DNA of 56,760 bases from UKL13-2 sp947085425 (GTDB taxonomy: Bacteria > Pseudomonadota > Gammaproteobacteria > Burkholderiales > Usitatibacteraceae). Where the stretch lies: contig CAMTWK010000022.1 of NCBI GenBank assembly GCA_947085425.1, positions 1 to 56,760 on the forward strand. Direction: 5' to 3'. The notes beneath the pieces were generated by a model. It was not told the origin of the DNA, did no database searches, and saw only the letters and a list, made by a program, of their open reading frames with translations. Shown piece after piece: positions 25,424 through 34,360 of the stretch; position 1 is the first letter of the stretch; the number at the start of each line of letters is the position of its first letter. The position numbers and the translations under genes are program-made.

Positions 25424-25474
25424 TCTTATATAAGATATAAGTCTTATTGACTTTTCAAAACATAACCGTACAAT
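25424..25474 (+). promoter_or_regulatory. Divergent promoter and palindromic operators
   Basis: A perfect 12-base palindrome, TCTTATATAAGA (25424-25435), is followed by ATAAG-T-CTTAT (25437-25447), giving two adjoining inverted repeats. They abut TTGACT (25447-25452) and TACAAT (25469-25474), which are 16 bases apart and form a good plus-strand promoter. Operators of this palindromic AT-rich type fit GntR-family dimers. The 160-base leader to the first gene has no other clear signal. Confidence 0.65.
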
Positions 25475-25636
25475 TGTTGCGATGCAACAGCTATGTGTTT
25501 GCGGCGACCCGGACCGGAGTATTGAGCAGCCACTTGAGGTCAGTAACCGACTCGCGGAATTCGCTGGTTTTCTGCGTCATGTACTCCAATCAACGCTTTT
25601 TCCATCGTCAATCCCGTCCTCAACAAACTTCAATTA

Positions 25637-26512
25637 ATGACTCCATTTCTACGCCCCCGCCGTTCCATGTTGTATGTTCCCGGCTGCTTTCAGCGGTTTC
25701 TGAACAAGGCACGGACCGCCAAAGTTGATTCGGTTATCTTCGACCTGGGTGATTCCGTGCTGGTGGAAAACAAGGTGATATCACGCAATAAAGTGGTTGA
25801 GGCGATTCTCTCCGGCGGTTACGGCCGTCGTGAGCGGGTGGTCAGGGTGAACGATCTTGACTCACCGTGGGGGATGGACGACGTCAAAGCGATCGCCAAT
25901 ATTGGTGTGGACGCGGTGTTGTTTCCCAATGTCGAATCCAGGCAGGACGTGCTCGATGCGCTGGCCGCGTTGGATGCCGCCGGCGGCTCCCATCTGCCGA
26001 TCATGGTGATGATCGAAAGTCCGATGGCGGTGTTACACGCTGAAGAAATCGCCGCCGCATCGGAACGTATCGCCTGTTTGATCATGGCCACCTCTGACCT
26101 GATCACCCAATTGCACGGCCGCAAAACACCGGAGCGTTTGCCTTTGCAATACTCCTTGTCACACGTGCTGCTGGTCGGGCGCGCGTATAAACGCGCGGTG
26201 GTGGACGGCATCAGCATCGACATCAAGGATATGCACTCATTTGAAATGGCCTGCCGTCTGAGCCGTGACTTGGGATTTGACGGCAAATCATTGGTTCATC
26301 CCAATCAACTCGCCTACTGCAACGACGCGTTTACGCCCAAGGCAAATGAAATCGCCTCCGCCTATGAAGTGATCGACGCCTTGGAAGTGGCGCATCGTGA
26401 TGGCCGCGGCACGGTCATGCTCAACGGCCGTCTGGTGGAGGGGCATCATGTGGCCGCCTCAAAACGCATCATCGCACTGGCAGAAATGATCAAAGAATTG
26501 GAAGAGTCTTAA
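25637..26512 (+). CDS. CitE-like CoA-ester lyase (HpcH/HpaI family)
   Basis: This 291-residue TIM-barrel protein is of the citrate lyase beta/malyl-CoA lyase group. It shows the CoA/phosphate-site start RSMLYVPGC, the arginine of VRVNDLDSPWG, the magnesium-binding Glu in VMIESPMAV and Asp in IMATSDL, and the C-terminal GFDGKSLVHPNQ. The usual DLEDAV motif is DLGDSV here, losing the glutamate. Relatives cleave malyl-, beta-methylmalyl- or citramalyl-CoA. It is the first gene of the cluster and lies 10 bases before the mesaconyl-CoA hydratase gene, which points to beta-methylmalyl-CoA or citramalyl-CoA as substrate. No strong ribosome binding site is visible. Confidence 0.75.
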   Translation: MTPFLRPRRSMLYVPGCFQRFLNKARTAKVDSVIFDLGDSVLVENKVISRNKVVEAILSGGYGRRERVVRVNDLDSPWGMDDVKAIANIGVDAVLFPNVESRQDVLDALAALDAAGGSHLPIMVMIESPMAVLHAEEIAAASERIACLIMATSDLITQLHGRKTPERLPLQYSLSHVLLVGRAYKRAVVDGISIDIKDMHSFEMACRLSRDLGFDGKSLVHPNQLAYCNDAFTPKANEIASAYEVIDALEVAHRDGRGTVMLNGRLVEGHHVAASKRIIALAEMIKELEES

Positions 26513-26522
26513 GGACAATTTC

Positions 26523-27611
26523 ATGCGCCCCCTTTCCGGCTATTTTTTCGAAGACTACGCCCTCGGACAAAAATTTGTCCACGCCACGCCGCGCACGATT
26601 ACACATGGTGATTGCGCGTTGTATCTGGCATTGACCGGATCACGACAGACACTCCATTGCAGCGAACCATTTGCGCGCTCACTTGGTTATCCAGCCGCAC
26701 CGGTGGATGATTTATTGGTGTTTCATATTGCCTTTGGCAAAACCGTTCCTGATATTTCCTACAACGCCATTGCAAATTTAGGATATGCCGATTGCCGCTT
26801 CGTGCAACCAGTGTACGTTGGCGACACCATCCGCGCCGAAACGGAAATTATTGGACTGCGGGATAATTCAAAGGGAACCAGCGGCGTAATTTATGTCCGC
26901 TCCAATGCCTTTAACCAACGGGACGAGTTGGTGTTGACGTGGGTGCGCTGGGTGATGGTGCATCGGCGCCAAGTGACCAACAACGCCGCCGCCGTACCGC
27001 TTGGCACGACCAATTTTACGCACAGTGTCGATCGCTCCGCCCTGTCCGTGCCGACATTCATCAAACCGTCACCGCACCTCGAAGCAACCACCGGCAGCGC
27101 GCGTGTATGGAATGATTTTTCAGCACCGGCTGATCAAGAGCTGACTGCCGGCTTTGAAGCCAACCACACGCTGGAGAACATTGTCCATCCGGCAGGTTTG
27201 ACCATCGACGAAACCGATCACACCCTCGCCACCAAGCTTTATCAAAATACGGCTCGGGTGCATTTTGATGCGCACCACATGCAGCAAAGTCGTTTCGGCA
27301 AACGCCTCATTTACGGTGGCCAGGTCATTTCAATTTGCCGGGCGCTGGCGTATGACGGGCTTGAAAATGCACTGTCCATTTTGGCCATCAACAGCGGCAC
27401 CCACCATCGGCCGGTATTTGCCGGCGATACCCTGTATGCCGTGTCCACGGTATTGATGGCCTGGCCGGTCAACGATCATTTTGGCGCGTTGCGGATCAAG
27501 TTATCCGGCTACAAAAATGTCGAACCCAATCAAGCCTCAGCCAATGGCGATCACACCGAAAATCAGGTGTTATCGCTCGATTACACTGTTTTAATGCCCT
27601 GTCGTACGTAA
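26523..27611 (+). CDS. mch: Mesaconyl-CoA hydratase (double MaoC domain)
   Basis: The 362-residue protein has two hot-dog (MaoC) halves. The first begins FFEDYALGQKFVHATPRTIT and includes LVFHIAFGKTVPDIS and NAIANLGYADCRF; the second contains HFDAHHMQQSRFGKRLIYGG and the pattern SGTHHRPVFAGDTLYA. Length and these strings match Mch of the ethylmalonyl-CoA and 3-hydroxypropionate pathways, which reversibly hydrates mesaconyl-C1-CoA to beta-methylmalyl-CoA. AAGGA precedes the ATG. Both neighbours are CitE-type lyases that could act on its product. An itaconyl-CoA hydratase role is a lesser alternative. Confidence 0.8.
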   Translation: MRPLSGYFFEDYALGQKFVHATPRTITHGDCALYLALTGSRQTLHCSEPFARSLGYPAAPVDDLLVFHIAFGKTVPDISYNAIANLGYADCRFVQPVYVGDTIRAETEIIGLRDNSKGTSGVIYVRSNAFNQRDELVLTWVRWVMVHRRQVTNNAAAVPLGTTNFTHSVDRSALSVPTFIKPSPHLEATTGSARVWNDFSAPADQELTAGFEANHTLENIVHPAGLTIDETDHTLATKLYQNTARVHFDAHHMQQSRFGKRLIYGGQVISICRALAYDGLENALSILAINSGTHHRPVFAGDTLYAVSTVLMAWPVNDHFGALRIKLSGYKNVEPNQASANGDHTENQVLSLDYTVLMPCRT

Positions 27612-27629
27612 CCACTCAAGGCCTTGCCC

Positions 27630-28622
27630 ATGTCAACTGTCCATCCAGAGTCCGCCCTGTTTGCCGGTGAAAAACCATTCCCGGTGATCGCCTCGTGTGA
27701 GCATTTTGCCGGCAGCGAAAAGCTCATCGGCAAGGCACTTGCTTTACAGGACACCCTCGGCCCGATTTTCGACATTACCTGTGATTGTGAGGACGGCGCA
27801 CCGGCCGGACAGGAAAAACAACACGCTGAAATGATTGTGCGGATGCTGACCAGTGAGGCCAACAAATTCAAAATGGCGGGCGCCCGCATTCACGATTTTT
27901 CCAGCCCACACTGGCGGCAGGACATCGAAATTCTGGTTGGTGGCGCCGGCAACGTGTTGCGTTATATCACCATTCCCAAAGCGACGTCTTTGGCCGATGC
28001 CAAAGAAATGATTACTTACGTGCGGGTGACGGCGGCTAAAAATAATATTGAGCGTGAAATTCCCATTCACATTTTGGTGGAGACACACGGCGCGTTACGT
28101 GATGTGCACCAAATTGCCGCCTTGCCCAATATCGAGGTGCTCGACTTTGGTTTGATGGATTTTGTATCCGCCCATCACGGCGCGATTCCCGCCTCGGCGA
28201 TGCGTTCACCCGGCCAGTTTGAACATCGACTGATCGCCCGTGGCAAGGCCGAAATGGTGGCCGCCGCGCTGGCTAATGGTGTGGTGCCCGCCCACAACGT
28301 TTGCCTGGATTTGAAAAATGCCGGGGTGGTCAAAGCCGACGCGACCCGCGCCAGAAATGAATTTGGCTTTTTGCGAATGTGGTCGATTTACCCCGCGCAA
28401 ATCCAACCCATTGTCGACGCCATGAAACCCGATCACTCCGAGGTGGAAGATGCGGCGAATATTCTGCTCGCCGCCCAAGCAGTCGATTGGGGCCCGATTC
28501 AATACCAAGGCGAGTTGCACGATCGTGCCACCTACCGTTACTTTTGGGAATTGTTAAAAAAGGCCAAGGTGACTGGCGTTAAAATATTGCCAGCTGCGGA
28601 TTCCGCTTTTTTCGCCTCCTGA
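27630..28622 (+). CDS. Second CitE-like CoA-ester lyase
   Basis: This roughly 330-residue aldolase-fold protein differs from the one at 25.6 kb and belongs to a betaproteobacterial group often found near TCA genes. Signatures are CEHFAGSEKLIGKALALQ, DITCDCEDGAPAG, ILVETHGALRDV (magnesium-site Glu), EVLDFGLMDFVSAHHGAIP (Asp) and RMWSIYPAQIQPIVDAM. Malyl-CoA or beta-methylmalyl-CoA lyase activity is plausible but not shown by sequence alone. The ATG at 27630 follows the hydratase gene by 18 bases, with AAGG upstream; a TTG at 27624 is an alternative start. Confidence 0.75.
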   Translation: MSTVHPESALFAGEKPFPVIASCEHFAGSEKLIGKALALQDTLGPIFDITCDCEDGAPAGQEKQHAEMIVRMLTSEANKFKMAGARIHDFSSPHWRQDIEILVGGAGNVLRYITIPKATSLADAKEMITYVRVTAAKNNIEREIPIHILVETHGALRDVHQIAALPNIEVLDFGLMDFVSAHHGAIPASAMRSPGQFEHRLIARGKAEMVAAALANGVVPAHNVCLDLKNAGVVKADATRARNEFGFLRMWSIYPAQIQPIVDAMKPDHSEVEDAANILLAAQAVDWGPIQYQGELHDRATYRYFWELLKKAKVTGVKILPAADSAFFAS

Positions 28623-28672
28623 TCCGTGTTGTCGTCCGCGGCAACTTCACTTCACATCGACTGATAAACCAA

Positions 28673-29554
28673 ATGACTCTTTCCGCCGGCGCAAAATTCC
28701 GTCAAGCCCTCAAGGACGAAACCCCCCTGCAAATTATCGGCACGATCAATGCCAACCACGCCCTGCTTGCAAAACGCGCCGGTTATCGCGCGATTTACCT
28801 GTCTGGCGGTGGCGTTGCCGCCGGTTCGCTGGGACTGCCCGATTTGGGCATCAACAATCTCGATGATGTGTTAACCGACATTCGTCGGATCACCGACGTC
28901 TGTGACCTGCCGCTATTGGTCGATATTGATACCGGTTTTGGTCCGTCGGCATTCAACATCGCGCGCACCATCAAATCATTGATCAAGTTTGGCGCCGCCG
29001 CCTGTCATATCGAAGATCAGGTGGGTGCGAAGCGTTGCGGTCACCGGCCCGGTAAAGAAATTGTCACCAAAGACGAAATGGTTGATCGCGTCAAAGCGGC
29101 GGCCGATGCCAAAACCGATGCCGATTTCTTTTTGATTGCGCGTACCGATGCCATTCAAGTGGAAGGCGTCGATGCGGCACTGGAGCGTGCGGTGGCCTGT
29201 GTGGAAGCCGGTGCCGACGGCATATTTGTTGAAGCCGCCTACGATTTGCCCACCTACCAACGGTTTGTCGAAGCGACCAAGGTGCCGGTGCTGTGCAACA
29301 TCACTGAATTTGGCAAAACACCCTTTTTTACAACCGCCGAACTACAGTCGGCCAATGTCGCCATGGTGTTGTATCCGCTGTCGGCGTTCCGCGCCATGAA
29401 CAAAGCGGCCGAAACGGTTTACGAAGCGATTCGTCGTGATGGCACACAGAAAAACGTCATCAACATCATGCAAACGCGCGAAGAATTGTACGATCGTATT
29501 GGTTATCACGCTTTTGAACAATCGCTCGATAAACTTTACGCAGCAAAAAAATAA
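28673..29554 (+). CDS. prpB: 2-methylisocitrate lyase
   Basis: PrpB splits 2-methylisocitrate into pyruvate and succinate, the last step of the methylcitrate cycle. The 293-residue length is standard. It has the family's YLSGGGVAAGSLGLPDLGI, magnesium-site DIDTGFG, the catalytic cysteine motif KRCGHRPGKEIV, and ARTDAIQVEGVDAALERA. Isocitrate lyase would be far longer and has KKCGHLGG. It lies in the plus-strand cluster with prpC, acnD and prpF. Confidence 0.94.
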   Translation: MTLSAGAKFRQALKDETPLQIIGTINANHALLAKRAGYRAIYLSGGGVAAGSLGLPDLGINNLDDVLTDIRRITDVCDLPLLVDIDTGFGPSAFNIARTIKSLIKFGAAACHIEDQVGAKRCGHRPGKEIVTKDEMVDRVKAAADAKTDADFFLIARTDAIQVEGVDAALERAVACVEAGADGIFVEAAYDLPTYQRFVEATKVPVLCNITEFGKTPFFTTAELQSANVAMVLYPLSAFRAMNKAAETVYEAIRRDGTQKNVINIMQTREELYDRIGYHAFEQSLDKLYAAKK

Positions 29555-29571
29555 GGGCCGCAATACCACCC

Positions 29572-30192
29572 ATGCCAGACTCGCCGACACTTTTGCTGCG
29601 AACTTTTTCATCGCCTGTTGAACTGCGCACGTCGCGGGTGTTGTTGCGCCAATGGAAAGATAGCGACATTGACACGTGGTGCGAAATGAACGCCGATGCC
29701 GAGGTGCGCAAATATTTTCCGAAAATCAATAACCGTGAAGAGTCGTTGGCCGAGGCCGGGCGGATTCGCGCCAGCATCAGTCAACGCGGCTGGGGAATGT
29801 GGGCGCTGGAAATACCCGGCGTCCATGCCTTTGCAGGCTTTGTCGGCCTCAACAATCCGGGCTTTGCCGCACCCTGGCAACCGGCTGTTGAAGTGGGTTG
29901 GCGTCTGCCACAAGTTGCCTGGCATCAGGGTTATGCGACTGAAGGCGCGACCGCCGCGCTTGAATTTGCATTTACCCATTTGCAATTGCCACAGGTGATG
30001 GCCATGTCGGTCACCACCAATACCCCGTCACATCGGGTGATGGAACGCCTTGGCATGTCACTTTGGCCGGAAATGGAATTTGATCATCCGCGCTGCCCGG
30101 CGGATTGGCCGTTAAAACGCCACATTGTGCATCGCATTACCGACCAACAATGGCAGCAACGGCGGCAATGCCAACAGGGGAAGGCCAAATGA
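29572..30192 (+). CDS. GNAT-family N-acetyltransferase (RimJ/RimL-like)
   Basis: The 206-residue protein has a GNAT fold of the ribosomal-protein-acetyltransferase type: RTSRVLLRQWKDSDIDTW at the start of the domain, the acetyl-CoA loop VAWHQGYATEGATAALEFAF, and TNTPSHRVMERLGM. The substrate is unknown. It sits between prpB and the VOC gene, 17 bases after prpB, and its stop overlaps the next start. Acetylation of PrpE-type ligases is a known control, but such regulation here is only speculation. Confidence 0.8.
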   Translation: MPDSPTLLLRTFSSPVELRTSRVLLRQWKDSDIDTWCEMNADAEVRKYFPKINNREESLAEAGRIRASISQRGWGMWALEIPGVHAFAGFVGLNNPGFAAPWQPAVEVGWRLPQVAWHQGYATEGATAALEFAFTHLQLPQVMAMSVTTNTPSHRVMERLGMSLWPEMEFDHPRCPADWPLKRHIVHRITDQQWQQRRQCQQGKAK

Positions 30193-30554
30193 TTTTGTCG
30201 ATTGATCATTTCCAAGTTTCAATTCCGGCTGGGACGGTGCAAGACGCGCTCGATTTTTATGTCGATATTCTCGGCTTCACGCGTGTGCCAAAGCCGGCGG
30301 ACATGATTCAATCCGGCGCATGGCTGACCGGCGGCAGTGTGAATTTACATTTGGGGGAGCGCAAGGATGGCGAAATATTTACCGCCTCACCCGACGCGCA
30401 CCCGGCAATACGTGTTGACAACTTCCAAGACCTGATGCGCTTGGCGGAGCAAAAAGGCTTGAAAATCCGCATGGATAAAGGACCTTCCGGTTTTTATCGG
30501 GGTTCAATTTGGGATCCATTTGGCAATCGCATCGAATTGATGCAAAAACTGTAA
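30189..30554 (+). CDS. VOC-superfamily protein (glyoxalase-like)
   Basis: This 121-residue protein has two beta-alpha-beta-beta-beta modules of the vicinal-oxygen-chelate fold, starting MILSIDHFQVSIPAG and ending WDPFGNRIELMQ, with candidate metal ligands His7, a central His in NLHLGERKDG and the C-terminal Glu. The ATG overlaps the GNAT stop codon (ATGA) and GGAAGG lies just upstream. The reaction is unknown; methylmalonyl-CoA epimerase belongs to this superfamily and would fit propionate metabolism, but its hallmark residues are not clear enough to claim. Confidence 0.75.
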   Translation: MILSIDHFQVSIPAGTVQDALDFYVDILGFTRVPKPADMIQSGAWLTGGSVNLHLGERKDGEIFTASPDAHPAIRVDNFQDLMRLAEQKGLKIRMDKGPSGFYRGSIWDPFGNRIELMQKL

Positions 30555-30563
30555 GGAGAGGCA

Positions 30564-31727
30564 ATGTCTGAATCAACCACACCGTCCCCAACCGGACCAA
30601 AAGTAAAAAAATCCGTCGCACTGTCCGGCGTTGTTGCCGGTAACTCGGCGCTGTGTACCGTCGGTCTCACCGGCAATGATTTGCACTACCGGGGCTACGA
30701 TATTCTGGACGTCGCTGAAAGCTGCGAATTTGAGGAAATCGCCCATTTACTGGTGCACAATAAATTGCCGACCATGGCCGAACTTAAATCCTACAAGGCG
30801 AAATTAAAATCGTTGCGCGGCATCCCGCTCGCGGTGCAAGAAGTGTTGGAATGTTTGCCCGCCGCCACCCATCCGATGGATGTGTTGCGCACCGGCTGTT
30901 CGGCATTGGGCTGCGTATTACCTGAAAAAGATGGCCATAGTGTCACCGGTGCCCGTGATATCGCCGACCGCATGATGGCCTCGTTTGGCTCGATGTTGAT
31001 CTATTGGTATCACTTCTCCACCAACGGCAAACGCATTGATGTGGAAACCGACGACGACTCGATCGGCGGCCACTTTTTGCACTTGTTGCACGGCACCCCG
31101 CCATCAGAATCACACGTCAAGGCCATGCACACCTCGTTGGTGTTGTATGCCGAACATGAATTCAATGCCTCAACTTTTGCCGCACGTGTGATTGCCGGCA
31201 CCGGCTCGGATATGTATTCGGCCATTACCGGCGCCATTGGTGCATTACGCGGCCCCAAACACGGCGGTGCCAATGAAGCGGCGTTTGACATCCAGTCGCG
31301 ATATGACCACCCGGATGAGGCCGAAGCCGACATTGTCAAACGTGTTGCCGAAAAACAAGTCATCATCGGCTTTGGCCACCCGGTTTATACGGTGTCCGAC
31401 CCGCGCAATGTGGTCATCAAACGGGTTGCCGAAAGATTATCCAAAGAAGCCGGCAACATGAAGCTCTACAACATCGCCGACCGGCTCGAAGCCGTGATGT
31501 GGCGTGAGAAGAAAATGTTTCCCAACCTCGATTGGTTTTCGGCCGCCTCGTATCACATGATGGGGGTACCCACCTCGATGTTCACGCCGCTGTTTATCAT
31601 CTCGCGCACTTCCGGATGGGCGGCACATGTCATTGAGCAACGCCAGGACGGCAAGATCATCCGGCCGAGCGCAAACTATATCGGGCCGGAGGATTTGAAG
31701 TTTGTGCCCATCGACCAGCGGAAGTAA
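30564..31727 (+). CDS. prpC: 2-methylcitrate synthase
   Basis: PrpC condenses propionyl-CoA with oxaloacetate to 2-methylcitrate. The 387-residue protein lacks the N-terminal extension of TCA citrate synthase. It has LTGNDLHYRGYDILDVAESC, the catalytic histidines in YAEHEFNASTFAARVIAGTG, GPKHGGANEAAFDI and IIGFGHPVYTVSDPRN, and an Arg near the end for oxaloacetate. AGGAGAGG precedes the ATG. Position with prpB, acnD and prpF confirms the assignment over a second citrate synthase. Confidence 0.94.
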   Translation: MSESTTPSPTGPKVKKSVALSGVVAGNSALCTVGLTGNDLHYRGYDILDVAESCEFEEIAHLLVHNKLPTMAELKSYKAKLKSLRGIPLAVQEVLECLPAATHPMDVLRTGCSALGCVLPEKDGHSVTGARDIADRMMASFGSMLIYWYHFSTNGKRIDVETDDDSIGGHFLHLLHGTPPSESHVKAMHTSLVLYAEHEFNASTFAARVIAGTGSDMYSAITGAIGALRGPKHGGANEAAFDIQSRYDHPDEAEADIVKRVAEKQVIIGFGHPVYTVSDPRNVVIKRVAERLSKEAGNMKLYNIADRLEAVMWREKKMFPNLDWFSAASYHMMGVPTSMFTPLFIISRTSGWAAHVIEQRQDGKIIRPSANYIGPEDLKFVPIDQRK

Positions 31728-31762
31728 TCTCCACATACCCATCGCTGCAGAATTGGAATTCC

Positions 31763-34357
31763 ATGAATACGCAATATCGCAAGCCACTGCCCAACACCAC
31801 TCTCGAACATTTTGACACCCGCGCCGCGGTGGATGCCATTCTTCCCGGCGCGTATGACAAGTTGCCTTACACCTCGCGGGTGTTTGCCGAAAATCTGCTG
31901 CGGCGTTGTGATCCGGCGACCTTGACGGCATCCCTGTCACAGATCATCGAACGCAAGCGTGACCTCGATTTCCCGTGGTTTCCGGCGCGGGTGGTCTGCC
32001 ATGACATTCTCGGTCTGACCGCGCTGGTTGATCTGGCCGGATTGCGCGATGCGATTGCCGCCGAGGGCGGAGACCCGTCGCTGGTTAATCCGGTGGTGCC
32101 AACACAATTGGTGGTGGATCATTCACTCGCGGTGGAGTGCGGCGGGTTTGATCCGGATGCTTTTACAAAAAATCGCGCGATCGAAGACCGTCGCAACGAG
32201 GATCGATTTCACTTCATCGACTGGTCGAAACAGGCCTTCAAAAATGTCGACGTGATCCCGCCGGGCAATGGCATCCTGCACCAGATCAATCTTGAACGCA
32301 TGTCGCCGGTCGTTCAGGTAACGGACGGGGTTGCCTATCCAGACACCCTGATCGGCACCGACTCCCACACACCGATGGTGGATGCCCTCGGTGTGATTGC
32401 CATAGGTGTCGGCGGGCTGGAAGCCGAGACCGTCATGCTGGGACGCGCATCGTGGATGCGATTGCCGGATATTGTTGGTGTGGAACTCACCGGCAAAGCA
32501 CAACCGGGCATCACCGCCACCGATATCGTGCTCGCCTTGACCGCATTTTTGCGCGCGCAAAAAGTGGTCTCCGCCTATCTTGAATTTTATGGTGAAGGCG
32601 CGCGCAGTTTAACGCTCGGTGATCGCGCCACCATCGCCAATATGGCACCGGAATTTGGCGCCACCGCCGCGATGTTTTCCATCGACGAACAGACCATCAA
32701 ATATTTGCGACTCACCGGTCGCGACGAGAATCTGGTGAAACTGGTCGAAACCTACGCCAAACACACCGGCTTGTGGGCGGACAGTCTGGCCAATGTTGAA
32801 TACGAGCGCGTCATCACGTTTGATCTATCGTCGGTGGTGCGCAGTTTGGCGGGTCCATCCAACCCGCACAATTTGGTGCCGACCTCGGAATTGGCGGCGC
32901 GTGGCATCAGCGGCAAGATTGAAAATGAACCGGGTCGGCTGCCCGATGGTGCCGTCATCATTGCCGCCATCACCAGTTGCACCAACACCAACAATCCGCG
33001 CAACATGATTGCCGCCGGTTTGCTTGCGCGCAATGCCAACAAGCTCGGACTGAAACGCAAACCGTGGGTGAAAAGTTCGCTGGCACCCGGCTCTAAAGCG
33101 GTGACACTTTATCTTGAAGAGGCCAATCTGCTTCCGGAGTTGGAGCAACTTGGTTTTGGTGTGGTCGCCTACGCCTGCACCACCTGTAACGGCATGTCGG
33201 GCGCGCTTGATCCGGTCATCCAAAAAGAAGTGATCGAGCGTGATTTGTATACAACGGCGGTGCTCTCTGGCAATCGCAATTTTGACGGCCGTATCCACCC
33301 CTACGCCAAACAGGCATTTCTGGCCTCACCGCCATTGGTGGTGGCCTATGCCATTGCCGGTACGATTCGTTTTGATATCGAAAAAGACATCCTGGGAACC
33401 GACCCCGCCGGCCTGCCGATACGCCTGCAGGACATTTGGCCGAGCGACGCGGAAATTGATGCGGTGGTCAATGCCAGCGTCAAGCCCGAACAATATCGCA
33501 AGGTTTACATTCCAATGTTCGCCGCCAGGCCGGATCAAGGTGGCAAAGTCAGCCCGCTTTACGATTGGCGCGCTGCCAGCACCTACATCCGCCGTCCGCC
33601 CTATTGGGAAGGCGCACTGGCCAGCCCACGCAGCCTGGCCGGCATGCGACCGCTTGCGGTGTTGGGTGACAACATCACCACCGATCATCTATCGCCATCG
33701 AACGCCATCATGGCCAATAGCGCGGCCGGTGAATACCTGACCAAAATGGGTTTGCCGGAAGAAGACTTCAATTCTTACGCGACCCACCGAGGCGATCACT
33801 TGACGGCGCAACGCGCCACCTTTGCCAACCCCACCCTCAAGAATGAAATGGTCATGGTGGACGGCAAGGTCAAGCCGGGCTCGCATACCCGCCTTGAACC
33901 GGAAGGCAAAGTGACACGTATGTGGGAGGCAATCGAAACCTATATGGAACGCAAACAACCACTGATCATCATCGCCGGCGCCGACTATGGACAAGGATCG
34001 TCACGTGACTGGGCGGCAAAAGGCGTACGGCTGGCGGGTGTCGAGGCGATTGCCGCCGAAGGCTTTGAGCGTATCCACCGCACCAATTTGGTTGGTATGG
34101 GGGTGTTGCCCTTGGAGTTCGAAAAAGGCACAACGCGCCTGACCCTCGGCACCGATGGCACCGAGACCTTTGATGTCATCGGCGAACGTACGCCCCGGGC
34201 AACACTCACGCTCATCATGAATCGAAAAAATGGCGAGCGGGTTGAAGTGCCAGTGACCTGCCGACTCGACACCGCTGAAGAAGTGGCCATTTACGAAGCG
34301 GGTGGTGTGTTGCAACGCTTTGCCAAAGATTTCCTGGCCTCGCGCCAAGCGGCATAA
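31763..34357 (+). CDS. acnD: Fe/S-dependent 2-methylcitrate dehydratase
   Basis: AcnD dehydrates 2-methylcitrate to 2-methyl-aconitate, replacing PrpD. The 864-residue aconitase has the iron-sulfur ligands in ITSCTNTNNPRNM and AYACTTCNGMSG, the substrate-site GTDSHTPMVDALGV and GADYGQGSSRDWAAKGVRLAG. The shorter N-terminus (TTLEHFDTRAAVDAILPGAY) and the adjacency of prpF are typical of AcnD rather than AcnA. An AcnA-type aconitase follows at 35.8 kb. Confidence 0.93.
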   Translation: MNTQYRKPLPNTTLEHFDTRAAVDAILPGAYDKLPYTSRVFAENLLRRCDPATLTASLSQIIERKRDLDFPWFPARVVCHDILGLTALVDLAGLRDAIAAEGGDPSLVNPVVPTQLVVDHSLAVECGGFDPDAFTKNRAIEDRRNEDRFHFIDWSKQAFKNVDVIPPGNGILHQINLERMSPVVQVTDGVAYPDTLIGTDSHTPMVDALGVIAIGVGGLEAETVMLGRASWMRLPDIVGVELTGKAQPGITATDIVLALTAFLRAQKVVSAYLEFYGEGARSLTLGDRATIANMAPEFGATAAMFSIDEQTIKYLRLTGRDENLVKLVETYAKHTGLWADSLANVEYERVITFDLSSVVRSLAGPSNPHNLVPTSELAARGISGKIENEPGRLPDGAVIIAAITSCTNTNNPRNMIAAGLLARNANKLGLKRKPWVKSSLAPGSKAVTLYLEEANLLPELEQLGFGVVAYACTTCNGMSGALDPVIQKEVIERDLYTTAVLSGNRNFDGRIHPYAKQAFLASPPLVVAYAIAGTIRFDIEKDILGTDPAGLPIRLQDIWPSDAEIDAVVNASVKPEQYRKVYIPMFAARPDQGGKVSPLYDWRAASTYIRRPPYWEGALASPRSLAGMRPLAVLGDNITTDHLSPSNAIMANSAAGEYLTKMGLPEEDFNSYATHRGDHLTAQRATFANPTLKNEMVMVDGKVKPGSHTRLEPEGKVTRMWEAIETYMERKQPLIIIAGADYGQGSSRDWAAKGVRLAGVEAIAAEGFERIHRTNLVGMGVLPLEFEKGTTRLTLGTDGTETFDVIGERTPRATLTLIMNRKNGERVEVPVTCRLDTAEEVAIYEAGGVLQRFAKDFLASRQAA

Positions 34358-34360
34358 AAA

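Noticed and set aside
26523..27611. Itaconyl-CoA hydratase instead of mesaconyl-CoA hydratase
   Set aside because: The double-domain length and FFEDY...HATPRTIT, LVFHIxFGKTVPDIS strings fit Mch better; no itaconate CoA-transferase gene is nearby.
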